The notes below the pieces were generated by a model. That model did not search any database. It was not told where the DNA came from and saw nothing but the letters and a program-made list of their open reading frames with translations. Source: Photobacterium atrarenae (lineage in GTDB: Bacteria > Pseudomonadota > Gammaproteobacteria > Enterobacterales > Vibrionaceae). From it: a DNA stretch of 64,000 bases. Position 1 is the stretch's first letter, and every line of letters starts with the position of its first letter. The stretch lies in assembly GCF_024380015.1 (NCBI RefSeq), contig NZ_CP101508.1, forward strand, positions 2,666,902-2,730,901, read 5' to 3'. Positions 10,029-20,998 of this stretch are shown here, one piece after another. The position numbers were made by a program, and so were the translations under genes.

Positions 10029-10034
10029 TATACT
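10029..10034 (+). promoter_or_regulatory. Candidate suhB promoter (-10 element)
   Basis: TGCTATACT gives an extended -10 (TGn plus TATACT) 43 bases before the suhB start. No good -35 is seen at the expected distance, which fits an extended -10 promoter. An assignment from sequence only. Confidence 0.45.
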
Positions 10035-10077
10035 CGCCGCCGCTTTTTAGTTCTTTAACATCCGTTGGGAAGATCCT

Positions 10078-10878
10078 ATGCATCCGATGCTAAACATCGC
10101 CATTCGCGCTGCGCGAAAGGCTGGTAACCATGTCATTAAATCACTAGAAAAACCTCAGGCCATTGAAGTTGCAAACAAAGGTACTGATATTGTTACCAAC
10201 ATCGATAAAGAAGCAGAAGCTATCATTATCGACACTATCCTGAAATCTTACCCTGAGCACTGCATCGTTGGTGCGGAGACCGGGAATCAGGAAGGCAGAG
10301 ATAAAGAATGCCAGTGGATCATTGACCCAGTGGATGGCACCAAAAACTTTGTCCGCGGTTACCCGCACTTTGCAATCTCTATTGCCCTGCGTATGCGCGG
10401 CCGTACTGAGATTGCTGCCGTGTACGATCCTGCGCGCAACGAACTGTTCACCGCGACCCGCGGTTCCGGCGCCCAGCTGAACAGCCAGCGCATCCGTGCT
10501 TCTCAGCCGCGTGATCTGACTGGCACAACCCTGGCAACCAGCCTGCCGTATGCAGCCAAACAGCACACCGAAAGCTTTATGAAGATCCAAAACGCACTGT
10601 TTGTCGAGTGTGACGACATGCGTCAGAGCGGCTCGACGGCCCTGGATCTGTGTTACCTGGCTGCCGGCCGAGTGGACGGCGTATTCAAGCTGGGTCAGAA
10701 GCCTTGGGAGCTGGCCGCAGGCGAACTGATCGCCCGTGAATCCGGTGCTATCTGTACTGACTTTACTGGCAACACCAACTACCTGACTTCAGGTAACATC
10801 GTCGCCGGTAATGCCCGCGTCGTGAAACCAATGCTGGCGAAAATCCGCGAGCACGGCAGCGACGCCCTGGCAAAATAA
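10078..10878 (+). CDS. suhB: SuhB, inositol-1-monophosphatase family protein and transcription antitermination factor
   Basis: A 266-residue Mg-dependent phosphatase-fold protein. In E. coli SuhB also binds RNA polymerase with Nus factors to support rRNA antitermination and processing. Metal-site motifs are GAETG (E67), IDPVDGTKNF (D83, D86, G87, T88) and the C-terminal family motif beginning W...AAGELIARESG. It is divergent from trmJ, as in E. coli, and ends at a strong intrinsic terminator. Its physiological substrate cannot be told from sequence. Confidence 0.95.
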   Translation: MHPMLNIAIRAARKAGNHVIKSLEKPQAIEVANKGTDIVTNIDKEAEAIIIDTILKSYPEHCIVGAETGNQEGRDKECQWIIDPVDGTKNFVRGYPHFAISIALRMRGRTEIAAVYDPARNELFTATRGSGAQLNSQRIRASQPRDLTGTTLATSLPYAAKQHTESFMKIQNALFVECDDMRQSGSTALDLCYLAAGRVDGVFKLGQKPWELAAGELIARESGAICTDFTGNTNYLTSGNIVAGNARVVKPMLAKIREHGSDALAK

Positions 10879-10903
10879 TTGATCGCTCTCTGATTCCTCT
10901 CAA

Positions 10904-10934
10904 ACGCCTCGGTTGATCGCCGGGGCGTTTTTTT
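10904..10934 (+). terminator. Intrinsic terminator of suhB
   Basis: ACGCCTCGG pairs with CCGGGGCGT (one G-T pair) around a 7-base loop, followed by seven T residues. It starts 25 bases after the suhB stop. Confidence 0.9.
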
Positions 10935-11040
10935 ATCGCACATATCCGCCTGCAACATTGCCCCAGCTGACATATTCTTATCTACATTGTGTTTCGCACG
11001 GCCTGCCTGGCGGCGGCCAGTCACCCGCAGGAGCGCTGCC

Positions 11041-13431
11041 ATGCACCGCGATGTCGCCACTTGTTGTTTCTTTGCACACCGCTCACATTGTTCTTTATTC
11101 CTGATACTTGTGCTTATCATCGGCGGATTCAGCCAAACAGCCGTGGCACAACCACAGATCCCGCGGCAGGCATGGGAGGATACCGCCAGCCAAGCCGAGC
11201 GGCTGATCAGTGAACAAAGCCGGGACAACAGCAAGCTTGAAGTCGTCAGAAACCAGCTGGCCGAGCAGCGGGATCAAGCCTATAAGCTGGCCACCTATAA
11301 GGATGTGGAAGTTCGCGCGCTGGAAGCCCAGCTGACGGCATTGGGCCCGGCACCGGCAGAGGGGGGGAGTGAGCCGGAAGTTATCGCGACCCGAAGGGAA
11401 AGCCTGGAACAGGCGCTGGCTGTAGCCAGCGGCCCCATCTACTACGCCGAAGGTGCTTATGAGCGGGCCAATCTGCTGATCGGTGAAATCGATACCCAAA
11501 TCCGGGAAAATACCGTCAGCCAGTGGCTCTCCCAAAGCCCGACGCCGCTACTCCCCAGCCGCTGGCAGCTTGCCGCTGGTGAATTCCTTGGCTATAGCCG
11601 CCAAATCACCGCGCAATTTACAACCTTTTTCGACGATCCCGAAGCCAAGCGGCAGTGGTTGCAAGGCCTCCCCCTGTTCATTGCTATGATCCTGGCTGCC
11701 AGTGCTTTCCTGGCCAGGCTTCAGCCCTGGGCCTTTGATCGAATTGACTTAAAGGTCGAACAGACACCATCTAAAAGCCGCGCCCTGATGCTCAGGCTAC
11801 TTGCCACCGGACTGAAGCTACTCTTTCCCGCTTTAGGGACGCTCGGATTAACCCTTGGCTTTCAGGGGTTTCTGCCGGAGCTGGCCTCTGTCCGGACCCT
11901 GGCCGCGGTGCTACCGGCAATGCTGCTGTATATTGTGCTCAGTGACTGGCTGGGACTACTGTTGTTTCGCCCAACAGCCCCATCACAACGTATCATTGCC
12001 GTCGCGGATACAATTGCCAAAAAAGGGAAGCGAACCTGCCTGATGCTCGGCGGCTTTCTTGGCCTGATCATTCTGATCGGAGCGCTGAAAAAAGACTATG
12101 ACTTCAGCACCGCTTCCATTGCCGTACTCACCTTGCTGGCCATCATCTGCGGCAGCCTGCTACTTTGGCGCCTGGCTACGCTCCTCAGCCAGGCCGCCCC
12201 CGGAAAAACCGAGCAGGAAGCAACAGGCACTGCCGGTAAAGGCGTGCTGGCGACCTTGACTCTGCTGATGAAAATTTCCAGTATTCTGAGCGTTGTCTTT
12301 GTCTCGATTGGCTACGATAACCTGGCCCGTCAGGCCATTATTCCGATGGTGATGTCGATGGGGCTGCTGGCATTTGCCATTGTGGTCTACTTTGGCCTGC
12401 TCAATCTGCTGTCGCACATTTTTGCAGATCAGGAAGAGGCCAAACAGGGGCTGCTGTCCGTGTTTCTGGTAACCCTCATCTCCCTGGCACTTGCCCCCCT
12501 GCTCGCCCTGATCTGGGGCGCCAGAACCACAGATATTGCTGAAGTCTGGCGACTGCTATCTGACGGGGTTGCTATTGGCGACGCACGGTTATCACTCAAT
12601 GTCGTCCTCACCCTGCTGATCGTGCTGTTTGTCGGAATTTTGCTCACCCGCTGGCTGCAATATGTACTTCGTCATTCCGTGCTGCCCAAGACCAAAGTCG
12701 ATATCGGCGCACGGACCGCCCTGGTCACCGGAACCGGCTATATTGGGGTGACGCTCGCGGCCATTATTGCCGTCTCGGCCGCCGGCCTGAACCTTGCCAG
12801 CCTGGCGGTTGTTGCCGGTGCACTCTCCGTCGGGATAGGTTTCGGCCTGCAAACCATTGTGTCGAACTTTGTCTCCGGGATCATTCTATTGATTGAGCGG
12901 CCCATCAAAGAAGGAGACTGGATTGAAGTGTCCGGCTATTCCGGATTCGTCAAAAAGATCGCCGTCCGTTCGACCCGGATTGAGACCTTTGACCTGCACG
13001 ATGTGGTGATCCCCAATTCGGATTTAATTGCCGGGACAGTGAAAAACATGACCCTGCACAGCTTTCATGGCCGACTCATTGCCAATGTCGGGGTTGCTTA
13101 CGGCAGCGATCTGAGCCTGGTTAAAACTATCCTGCTTCAGGCGGCTGAGGAGCACCCCATGGTGCTAAGCTCCCCGGAGCCCGCTGTCCTGTTTATGGAA
13201 ATGGCCGACAGTGCCCTGCTGTTTGAACTGCGCTGCTATATCCGCGACATCCGCCAGGTGTTTGTGGTCCGCTCCGATCTGCTTTTTACCCTGTACGAAA
13301 CCCTGACCGCCCGGGGCATCACCATTCCGTTCCCGCAGCGCGATATTCATATTAAGGGCCTGGACGAGTCCCTGCGGCCCACATCTCCGCCCGATCACAG
13401 TGTAAACAACAAGCGAGACAGCCAATTGTGA
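11041..13431 (+). CDS. Large MscS-family mechanosensitive ion channel
   Basis: A 796-residue inner-membrane protein of the MscS superfamily, releasing solutes on hypo-osmotic shock. A signal-like hydrophobic segment (about residues 14-36, ending TAVAQ) is followed by a periplasmic helical region to about 190. Multiple membrane segments come next, then the pore-lining helix and beta domain near 560-640 (GALSVGIGFGLQTIVSNFVSGI, a motif shared by MscS relatives) and a cytosolic C-terminus. The start at 11041 has AGGAG at good spacing; an upstream in-frame ATG at 10987 lacks one. The architecture resembles MscK or YbdG/YjeP-type large channels, and I cannot choose between them. It ends at a terminator shared with secF. 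Confidence 0.88.
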   Translation: MHRDVATCCFFAHRSHCSLFLILVLIIGGFSQTAVAQPQIPRQAWEDTASQAERLISEQSRDNSKLEVVRNQLAEQRDQAYKLATYKDVEVRALEAQLTALGPAPAEGGSEPEVIATRRESLEQALAVASGPIYYAEGAYERANLLIGEIDTQIRENTVSQWLSQSPTPLLPSRWQLAAGEFLGYSRQITAQFTTFFDDPEAKRQWLQGLPLFIAMILAASAFLARLQPWAFDRIDLKVEQTPSKSRALMLRLLATGLKLLFPALGTLGLTLGFQGFLPELASVRTLAAVLPAMLLYIVLSDWLGLLLFRPTAPSQRIIAVADTIAKKGKRTCLMLGGFLGLIILIGALKKDYDFSTASIAVLTLLAIICGSLLLWRLATLLSQAAPGKTEQEATGTAGKGVLATLTLLMKISSILSVVFVSIGYDNLARQAIIPMVMSMGLLAFAIVVYFGLLNLLSHIFADQEEAKQGLLSVFLVTLISLALAPLLALIWGARTTDIAEVWRLLSDGVAIGDARLSLNVVLTLLIVLFVGILLTRWLQYVLRHSVLPKTKVDIGARTALVTGTGYIGVTLAAIIAVSAAGLNLASLAVVAGALSVGIGFGLQTIVSNFVSGIILLIERPIKEGDWIEVSGYSGFVKKIAVRSTRIETFDLHDVVIPNSDLIAGTVKNMTLHSFHGRLIANVGVAYGSDLSLVKTILLQAAEEHPMVLSSPEPAVLFMEMADSALLFELRCYIRDIRQVFVVRSDLLFTLYETLTARGITIPFPQRDIHIKGLDESLRPTSPPDHSVNNKRDSQL

Positions 13432-13439
13432 ACCAATAA

Positions 13440-13466
13440 AAAATCCGGGCAACAAGCCCGGATTTT
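13440..13466. terminator. Bidirectional terminator between mscS-family gene and secF
   Basis: AAAATCCGGGC and GCCCGGATTTT pair around a 5-base loop, with A residues on the left and T residues on the right, serving the convergent genes on both sides. Confidence 0.85.
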
Positions 13467-13493
13467 ATCAATGTAGCCATCTCTGCCACAACT

Positions 13494-14441
13494 TTAAGGC
13501 ATGGCGTCGAATTCTTCGCCTTCCTTTTCAACCTGCGGCGGCATCAGGTGCTCCCGGGTGATCCCCAGTTTGAGCGCCAGTGCCGATGCCACGTAGATTG
13601 ACGAGTAGGTCCCGACCGTAATACCAATCAGCAAGGCTGCGGCAAAACCGTGGATCATGCTGCCACCTTTCATAAACAGCGCAATCACCACAAACAGCGT
13701 GGTAGCCGAAGTGATCAGGGTCCGGCTCAGGGTCTGGGTGACCGAGCTGTTCATCACTTCTGCCGGGCCGCCTTTACGCATCTTGCGGAAGTTTTCCCGG
13801 ATCCGGTCAAACACCACGATGGTATCGTTGAGCGAGTAACCGACCACGGTCAGCAGCGCGGCCACAATGGTCAGGTCAATCTCAATCTGAGTGAAAGAGA
13901 AAATCCCGATTGTGATAATCACATCGTGTGCCAGCGCCAGCACCGCACCGGCGGCCAAGCGCCACTCAAAACGCATCGACACATACAGCAGAATACAGAT
14001 CAGCGACACCAGGATCGCCAGACCGCCTGCTTCCGCCAGCTCGTCGCCGACGTTCGGACCGACGAACTCGATCCGGCGCATTTCAACATCCAGCCCGGTA
14101 CCGGTACGCAGCGCATCAATGATCTGGTTGCCCAACTTTTCGCCCTGCGCATCTTCACGCGGCTGCAGGCGGACCATCACATCTCGCGCGGTACCGAAGT
14201 TCTGCACCACGGCGTCACCAAAACCGCCGGCTTCCAGCGATTCCCGGATCAGGCCCAAATCGGCCGGTTGCTCAAACCCGACTTCAATCAGGGTGCCGCC
14301 GGTAAAGTCCAGCCCCCAGTTCAGTTTCTGGGTCGTCACGGTCGCGATGGCCGTCACAATCATCAAGGCCGACAGCAGGAAGGCCCCTTTCGACCAGCGC
14401 ATAAAGTCGATCACTTTATCCGCTTTCATTATTTGAAACAT
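13494..14441 (-). CDS. secF: SecF, Sec translocon accessory membrane protein
   Basis: A 315-residue RND-fold protein with six membrane segments and a periplasmic domain. With SecD and YajC it uses the proton motive force to complete protein export. The N-terminal signature WGLDFTGGTLIEVGF appears near residues 42-56, and the membrane domain carries DTIVVFDRIREN near 200-211. It follows secD by 12 bases, so they are one transcription unit. Confidence 0.97.
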   Translation of the reverse strand: MFQIMKADKVIDFMRWSKGAFLLSALMIVTAIATVTTQKLNWGLDFTGGTLIEVGFEQPADLGLIRESLEAGGFGDAVVQNFGTARDVMVRLQPREDAQGEKLGNQIIDALRTGTGLDVEMRRIEFVGPNVGDELAEAGGLAILVSLICILLYVSMRFEWRLAAGAVLALAHDVIITIGIFSFTQIEIDLTIVAALLTVVGYSLNDTIVVFDRIRENFRKMRKGGPAEVMNSSVTQTLSRTLITSATTLFVVIALFMKGGSMIHGFAAALLIGITVGTYSSIYVASALALKLGITREHLMPPQVEKEGEEFDAMP

Positions 14442-14453
14442 GTCAGCGTCTCC

Positions 14454-16306
14454 TTAGATCGACAGCTTATCGATGCGCTTGCCGCCGTACACCAGGTTCA
14501 CCAGTGCACGGGTTCCGATAATCGCGGTAAACATCGACGTCAGAATCCCGATAGACAGGGTCACAGCAAAGCCTTTCACCGCACCGGTCCCGACCGCAAA
14601 CAGAATAATCGCGGTGATCAGGGTGGTGATGTTGGCATCAGCAATGGTACTGAAGGCATTGGCATAGCCTTGCTGAATCGCCTGCTGCGGGCTGCGGCCG
14701 TCACGGATTTCCTCACGAATTCGCTCAAAAATCAGCACGTTGGCATCCACCGCCATCCCGACCGTCAGCACAATACCGGCAATGCCCGGCAGCGTCATGG
14801 TGGCGCCCGGGATCATCGACATCACCCCGATAATCATTACCAGGTTCATCAGCAGCGCCATGTTGGCAAACAGACCAAAGCGGCGGTAGTAGATCAGGGT
14901 GAACAGCATCACCGCCACCATGCCCCAGATCATCGCCTGGATCCCCATGTCGATGTTCTGCTGACCCATTGACGGACCAATGGTGCGCTCTTCCACAATC
15001 GAGATTGGCGCAATCAGGGCACCGGCCCGCAGCAGCAGCGCCAGGTTGTGCGCTTCAGACTGGGTATCAATCCCGGTAATGCGGAAGTTACGGCCCAGCG
15101 CGGTCTGGATGGTGGCCTGGTTAATCACTTCTTCGTGTTTTTCCAGGATCACTTTACCGTTCGGATCGCGATCACCACTGTCTTTATACTCGGTAAATAC
15201 AGTCGCCATGAGTTTGCCGACGTTGTTACGCGAGAAAGCAGTCATTTTGCTGCCGCCTTCGCTGTCAAGCGAGATGTTCACCTGCGGGCGGCCGTATTCA
15301 TCGGCACTGGAGCTGGCATCCGTGATGTGAGAGCCTTCCAGGATCACGCGTTTTTTCAGCACCACCGGACGCTGATCACGGGTGTACTTCACTTCGCTGC
15401 CCGGTGGCACCCGGCCAGACGCTGCGGCAGCCAGATCAGCGGTGCTGTCGACTTCGCGGAACTCCAGCGTTGCTGTCGCGCCCAGGATCTCTTTGGCGCG
15501 TGCGGTGTCCTGCACGCCCGGTAGCTCAACCACGATCCGGTTGGCACCCTGACGCTGAACCAGCGGCTCTGCCACACCCAGCTCATTGACCCGGTTACGC
15601 AGGATCGTAATGTTCTGCTCAACCGCATAGTTGCGAATTTCGGTCAAGCGCGCGTCAGTAAACTGCGCCGACAGCACAAAGCGGCCATTGCGGTCCGTGT
15701 CAGTAAACAGCATGTCCGGGTGCAGCTTCGCCAGCTCAGCTTTGGCTTCGGCCAGCTGCTCGGCATTACGCAGACGAACTTCAACAGACGTGTCGGTTTT
15801 GCTAATGGCACGGTAACGGATTCGGGCCTCGCGCAGCTCGGTCCGGAAGGTTTCTTCCTGCTGACCCAGCAATTTGTCCATCGCTGCGTCCATGTCAACT
15901 TCCATCAAGAAGTGCACACCGCCACGCAGGTCGAGGCCCAGTTTCATTGGGGTTGCGCCGATGGATTCAAGCCAGTCCGGAGTCGATGGGGCGAGGTTGA
16001 GAGCAACGACAAAGTCATCGCCAAGTTGTTGATTCAATATGTCGCGGGCGCTGATTTGGGTATCAGTATCATTAAAGCGGACCAGTACAGTACCGTTTTC
16101 GAAGGCGACAGATTTATAGGAGATTTGATGTTGTTTTAAATCTTCGGTGACAGTATCCAGCGTAGCCATATCTGCCGAGGCGCCACGCGCCCGGAGATTT
16201 GAATCGCTGGATCTTCACCGTACACATTGGGAAGTGCATAAAGCAAACCGATGATCAGTGTAAACACCACCATCAGGTTCTTCCACAAGGGATAACGGTT
16301 TAACAC
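14454..16306 (-). CDS. secD: SecD, Sec translocon accessory protein; frame broken by one missing base near the 5' end
   Basis: SecD pairs with SecF to pull exported proteins across the inner membrane. Codons from 16169 give 571 residues of normal SecD (periplasmic domains, then six-helix RND membrane domain with [17 protein letters not shown]). The true start is a GTG at 16306 with AAGGAT before it: it encodes [20 protein letters not shown], the classic SecD first membrane segment, through [10 protein letters not shown]. Between these parts, near 16189-16194, one base is missing: GGGCGCG where GGGGCGCG would restore ...[15 protein letters not shown]. The upstream frame then stops after 56 codons (stop at 16136-16138). 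A sequencing error in a G-run is more likely than real loss, because the rest is intact. Confidence 0.9.
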
Positions 16307-16330
16307 TGCTAAGATCCTTCAAAGCGAATT

Positions 16331-16666
16331 TTACAGAGATTTCATTGTACCCTTAGGCAGTACAGCAGAAACGAAATCTTTCTTGATGGTAACTTCAGTC
16401 GTGTCATTCAGTGCAATCACGATGTAGTCATTTTCTTCAGAAACCTTCGTGATTTTACCGACCAGGCCACCGTTGGTCAGCACTTCATCCCCTTTGCCCA
16501 TGGAAGACATCAGGTTCTTGTGCTCTTTCACACGCTTGGCCTGCGGACGGTAGATCATGAAATAGAAAATAACTGCGAACAGACCCAGCATGATGAAAAG
16601 TTGCATGCCGCCACCCTGTGGGGCACCTTCAGCTGCGGCGTGTGCCTGAGAAATGAAAAGACTCAT
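16331..16666 (-). CDS. yajC: YajC, Sec translocase auxiliary subunit
   Basis: A 111-residue single-span membrane protein associating with SecDF. The hydrophobic helix is at residues about 22-40 (MQLFIMLGLFAVIFYFMIYR) with a cytoplasmic tail containing LVGKITKVSEEN. Length matches E. coli YajC (110). It lies between tgt and secD, the conserved order. Confidence 0.95.
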   Translation of the reverse strand: MSLFISQAHAAAEGAPQGGGMQLFIMLGLFAVIFYFMIYRPQAKRVKEHKNLMSSMGKGDEVLTNGGLVGKITKVSEENDYIVIALNDTTEVTIKKDFVSAVLPKGTMKSL

Positions 16667-16688
16667 TTAATAACGTCCTCGTTTATTG

Positions 16689-17933
<1,245 letters not shown>

Positions 17934-17959
17934 TCAAATTCAATGCGACAAAGTCGACA

Positions 17960-17988
17960 AAGGCTGCAATCTTAACAAATGCAGCCTT
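17960..17988 (-). terminator. Possible weak terminator or attenuator after queA
   Basis: AAGGCTGCA and TGCAGCCTT form a 9-bp stem with an 11-base loop 28 bases after the queA stop. On the minus strand the stem ends in CCTTTGTCG, a short T-run, so it could partly terminate transcription between queA and tgt. Confidence 0.4.
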
Positions 17989-18015
17989 AAGTGACACTGA
18001 CTTCCCAGTTTAAGT

Positions 18016-19068
18016 TCAATCCGCCTTGCGGGTAATAAACATCGAGTCGCCATAGCTGAAGAAGCGGTACTGGTTCGCCACCGCCTGATGATAGGCATTC
18101 ATGGTGTGCTCATAGCCGGCAAACGCACTGACCAGCATGATCAGGGTTGATTCCGGCAGGTGGAAGTTAGTGATCAGCACATCCACCAGCTGGAACTGAT
18201 AGCCCGGGTAGATAAAAATGTCGGTATCGCCGAAAAACGGTTTCAACTCGGTGCCCTTCTTCACCGCATCCTGGGCCGCACTTTCCAGTGAACGCACCGA
18301 GGTGGTGCCGACCGCGATCACCCGACCACCGTTGGCTTTGGTTTCCTGGATGGTCGCCACAACATCTTCCGGCACTTCCACATATTCCGCATGCATGTGG
18401 TGATCGTTAATATTCTCCACCCGAACCGGCTGGAAGGTCCCAGCACCAACGTGCAACGTCACAAACGCAAAGTTAACCCCTTTCGCTTTCAGGTCGGCCA
18501 TCAGCTGATCATCGAAGTGTAATCCGGCCGTCGGGGCTGCGACTGCACCCGGCTTAGCGTTGTAGACAGTCTGATAACGCTCTTTATCCGCGTCCTCATC
18601 CGGGCGATCAATATAAGGCGGCAGCGGCATATGGCCGACTTCTTCCAGGATCTCCAGCACGGTTTTTTCGCTGTTAAAGCGAATTTCAAACAGTGCGTCA
18701 TGGCGGGCCACCATTTCCGCCTGATAGTTGTCGTTTTCACCCAGCAGCAATTCAGTGCCCGGCTTCGGCGACTTGGAACAACGCACGTGGGCCAGAATGC
18801 TTTTATCATCCAGCATCCGCTCCACCAGCACTTCCAGTTTACCGCCGGAGGCCTTTCGGCCAAACAAACGCGCCGGGATCACCCGGGTATTATTAAAGAT
18901 CAGCAAATCACCGGGTTGCACCAGATCCAGCACATCTTTAAAGCCTTTATGCTGCAGCTCGCCGGTATTACCGTTCAGTTGCAGCAGACGGCTGGCCGTG
19001 CGCTCAGGTTGCGGATAACGAGCAATCAGCTCGTCAGGAAGGTCAAAGTGAAAATCTGAAACTTGCAT
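18016..19068 (-). CDS. queA: S-adenosylmethionine:tRNA ribosyltransferase-isomerase
   Basis: A 350-residue enzyme using the ribosyl group of SAM to convert preQ1-tRNA into epoxyqueuosine. Family motifs include [15 protein letters not shown] near residues 51-65, PTAGLHF near 170 and [15 protein letters not shown] near 300. Located directly upstream of tgt, so two consecutive steps of queuosine synthesis are adjacent. The start [16 protein letters not shown] is the usual N-terminus. Confidence 0.97.
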   Translation of the reverse strand: MQVSDFHFDLPDELIARYPQPERTASRLLQLNGNTGELQHKGFKDVLDLVQPGDLLIFNNTRVIPARLFGRKASGGKLEVLVERMLDDKSILAHVRCSKSPKPGTELLLGENDNYQAEMVARHDALFEIRFNSEKTVLEILEEVGHMPLPPYIDRPDEDADKERYQTVYNAKPGAVAAPTAGLHFDDQLMADLKAKGVNFAFVTLHVGAGTFQPVRVENINDHHMHAEYVEVPEDVVATIQETKANGGRVIAVGTTSVRSLESAAQDAVKKGTELKPFFGDTDIFIYPGYQFQLVDVLITNFHLPESTLIMLVSAFAGYEHTMNAYHQAVANQYRFFSYGDSMFITRKAD

Positions 19069-19102
19069 CTTTCGGGCCCTAAATTACAGCAGGCCGGTAG
19101 TA

Positions 19103-19143
19103 TATACCCAAACAACTTCAAGATGCGATGTTGTTTGGGTATA
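19103..19143. repeat. Palindromic intergenic element, 14-bp arms
   Basis: TATACCCAAACAAC and its exact complement GTTGTTTGGGTATA are separated by 13 bases (TTCAAGATGCGAT). It lies between queA and the protease gene. From memory, TATACCCAAACAACTTCAAG-type sequences are scattered in Vibrionaceae and Shewanella genomes, but no second copy occurs in this window. Confidence 0.6.
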
Positions 19144-19201
19144 AGCTGCCCCGCGGCAAGATCGAACGAAGATGCGCAGATGCCGGGGGCGAAAACACAG
19201 A

Positions 19202-20293
19202 CTAAAGATCGCAGCGCCACAGGGCCATCAGCAACAACCCGGCCAGGAGCCAGAGCCCGATAGAACCACCGCTATCGCCACTGTCCGGTGTCGTCACCGC
19301 AATCCCGCTGCCGGCATTGCCAATATCCCCGTCAAGCAGGTTGACCGAAAATACCGGGGTCGACTGGCTGCGCAGGGTTCTCCCTGCCTGGGCATCAATC
19401 CAGCTTTGATACTCAGCCACCTCGGTATAAACACCGGGCACCGTCACAGCACAGCCATTGCCGAAACTCACCAGCCCCACCAGTCGAAGTCCGAAATCAG
19501 CGTCCCCGGCTGCCTGCGGATCCTGCCACACCAAGGGGCCGCCGGAGTCGCCAAAACAGCTGTCCCGGGCCAGATCCGGCGCCACTGAACCGGCGCAGAG
19601 AAAAATCGGATAATCACCGCTGTTCATGTTCGCTCCCCACTGGGCATCACAGGTTCGGTCCGGCACGCCGGACAGCAGGGTATAGCGCAACGTCGAAGAG
19701 CCAGAGTTACTATCTTGCGGATCGGTACTGCCCCAACCGGACACCAACAAGTTCGGCGGGCGCTCGCCATTGGCGACCCAACTATTCGCAAAGGCATTAT
19801 CCACCCGGTCCTGGGTCGCCCGATCGGCCATCCGGATCGGAATAGCACCTTCAGGCAAAGGTTCGGCCAGTTTCAGAAGCGCAATGTCATTGGTAAACTG
19901 GGCCGAATTGTAAGACGGATGGATCACCAGTTCAGTCACCGCCACCGCATTGCGGCTATTGGCCGAGAACAAGCTGACGATTCCGCCCCAAACCCGGACA
20001 TTATCCGCCGTCACCGTCACAGAGCCATGCTGCAGACAGTGTGCCGCCGTCAACACCAGATCCTGGCTGACCGCCACACCCCCACAAACGAAAGTACTCT
20101 GGCCGCCATCGCTGGCGGGAAATGTCAGGTTGAGATAAACCTGCCACGGAATGTCCTGCTGCCCGGATTCAACACCACCCACAATCTTCGCCGTCACGGT
20201 ACCGGGACGAGCGGATTCCTCACTGGCCACAGCCGTAGCAGAGCACACGAAAAACCAATATAACAATAAGCCAAACAACAACTTATACATCAA
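19202..20293 (-). CDS. Secreted trypsin-like serine protease with GlyGly-CTERM tail
   Basis: A 363-residue S1 protease precursor. A signal peptide (about 1-24) is followed by a propeptide and the activation site KIVGG (36-40). The catalytic triad is H85 (TAAHC), D136 (NDIALL) and S250 (GDSGGP). The tail has a GGS motif (342-344), a hydrophobic span and a short basic end (WRCDL), matching the GlyGly-CTERM signal processed by rhombosortase. Vibrio VesA, VesB and VesC share this plan and are type II secretion substrates, so cell-surface attachment or release is likely. The gene interrupts the acpH-queA neighbourhood of E. coli, suggesting insertion. No clear operon partner. Confidence 0.9.
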   Translation of the reverse strand: MMYKLLFGLLLYWFFVCSATAVASEESARPGTVTAKIVGGVESGQQDIPWQVYLNLTFPASDGGQSTFVCGGVAVSQDLVLTAAHCLQHGSVTVTADNVRVWGGIVSLFSANSRNAVAVTELVIHPSYNSAQFTNDIALLKLAEPLPEGAIPIRMADRATQDRVDNAFANSWVANGERPPNLLVSGWGSTDPQDSNSGSSTLRYTLLSGVPDRTCDAQWGANMNSGDYPIFLCAGSVAPDLARDSCFGDSGGPLVWQDPQAAGDADFGLRLVGLVSFGNGCAVTVPGVYTEVAEYQSWIDAQAGRTLRSQSTPVFSVNLLDGDIGNAGSGIAVTTPDSGDSGGSIGLWLLAGLLLMALWRCDL

Positions 20294-20504
20294 GTCATAC
20301 CTACTTGGCAGGTCGTTTATTGATTATAAGACAGCCTCAGTTTTAACCTTTGGGAAAAAAGTATTAAACATGAGAATCACAACCAAATAGTTTGACGGGT
20401 GTCATAGGTAAATGCTGTGTGATTCGCTACATTCAGAGATAGGAAGAGCTTTTTAATCAGAGCGTTAACTGTAGAAAGTGAACTTAAGTGCTACGGAGGC
20501 CTAT

Positions 20505-20972
20505 ATGTTTACAGTCGCCGATATGATGACGCCACACCCCCATACCCTCGCCCCTTCAGACACCCTGGCCGATGCCAAGCGGTTGATGACCGACAAAGGG
20601 ATCCATCATGTACCCGTGACGGATCAGGACAATCACCTGCTCGGCCTGGTCAGTCAGCGGGATATTTTGGCTGCCCAGGAGTCGAGCCTGGAGCAGATCC
20701 AGAAGAGCAGCTTTATCTCCGCGCTGGATATTCCGCTCAAGCAGTGTATGCACACCCAACTGTTCAGTGTCGAACCGCAAGCCGGGCTGAAAGCAGCCGC
20801 ACTGTACATGCAAAAGCACAATATTGGCTGTTTACCTGTTTTGCACCACAATAAACTGGTCGGCATCATTACCGACAGTGACTTCGTGGCCATTGCCATT
20901 AACTTACTGGAGATCCAGGAGGAGAACGATCCGCTGGAAGATTCGCCGGAAGCTGACAATGACCTGTTCTGA
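20505..20972 (+). CDS. CBS-domain pair protein
   Basis: A 155-residue cytoplasmic protein made of two CBS motifs (about residues 7-60 and 80-135), including DMMTPHPHTLAPSDTL and VGIITDSDFVAIAIN. Such pairs bind adenine nucleotides and sense energy or nucleotide status, but the partner here is unknown. I use ATG 20505, which has CGGAGG six bases upstream; an in-frame GTG at 20478 would overlap that site. The acidic tail (EENDPLEDSPEADNDLF) is probably disordered. It is followed by acpH 26 bases later, perhaps co-transcribed. Confidence 0.85.
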   Translation: MFTVADMMTPHPHTLAPSDTLADAKRLMTDKGIHHVPVTDQDNHLLGLVSQRDILAAQESSLEQIQKSSFISALDIPLKQCMHTQLFSVEPQAGLKAAALYMQKHNIGCLPVLHHNKLVGIITDSDFVAIAINLLEIQEENDPLEDSPEADNDLF

Positions 20973-20998
20973 CCCAACGGGAATCACCATCAAGTCCT

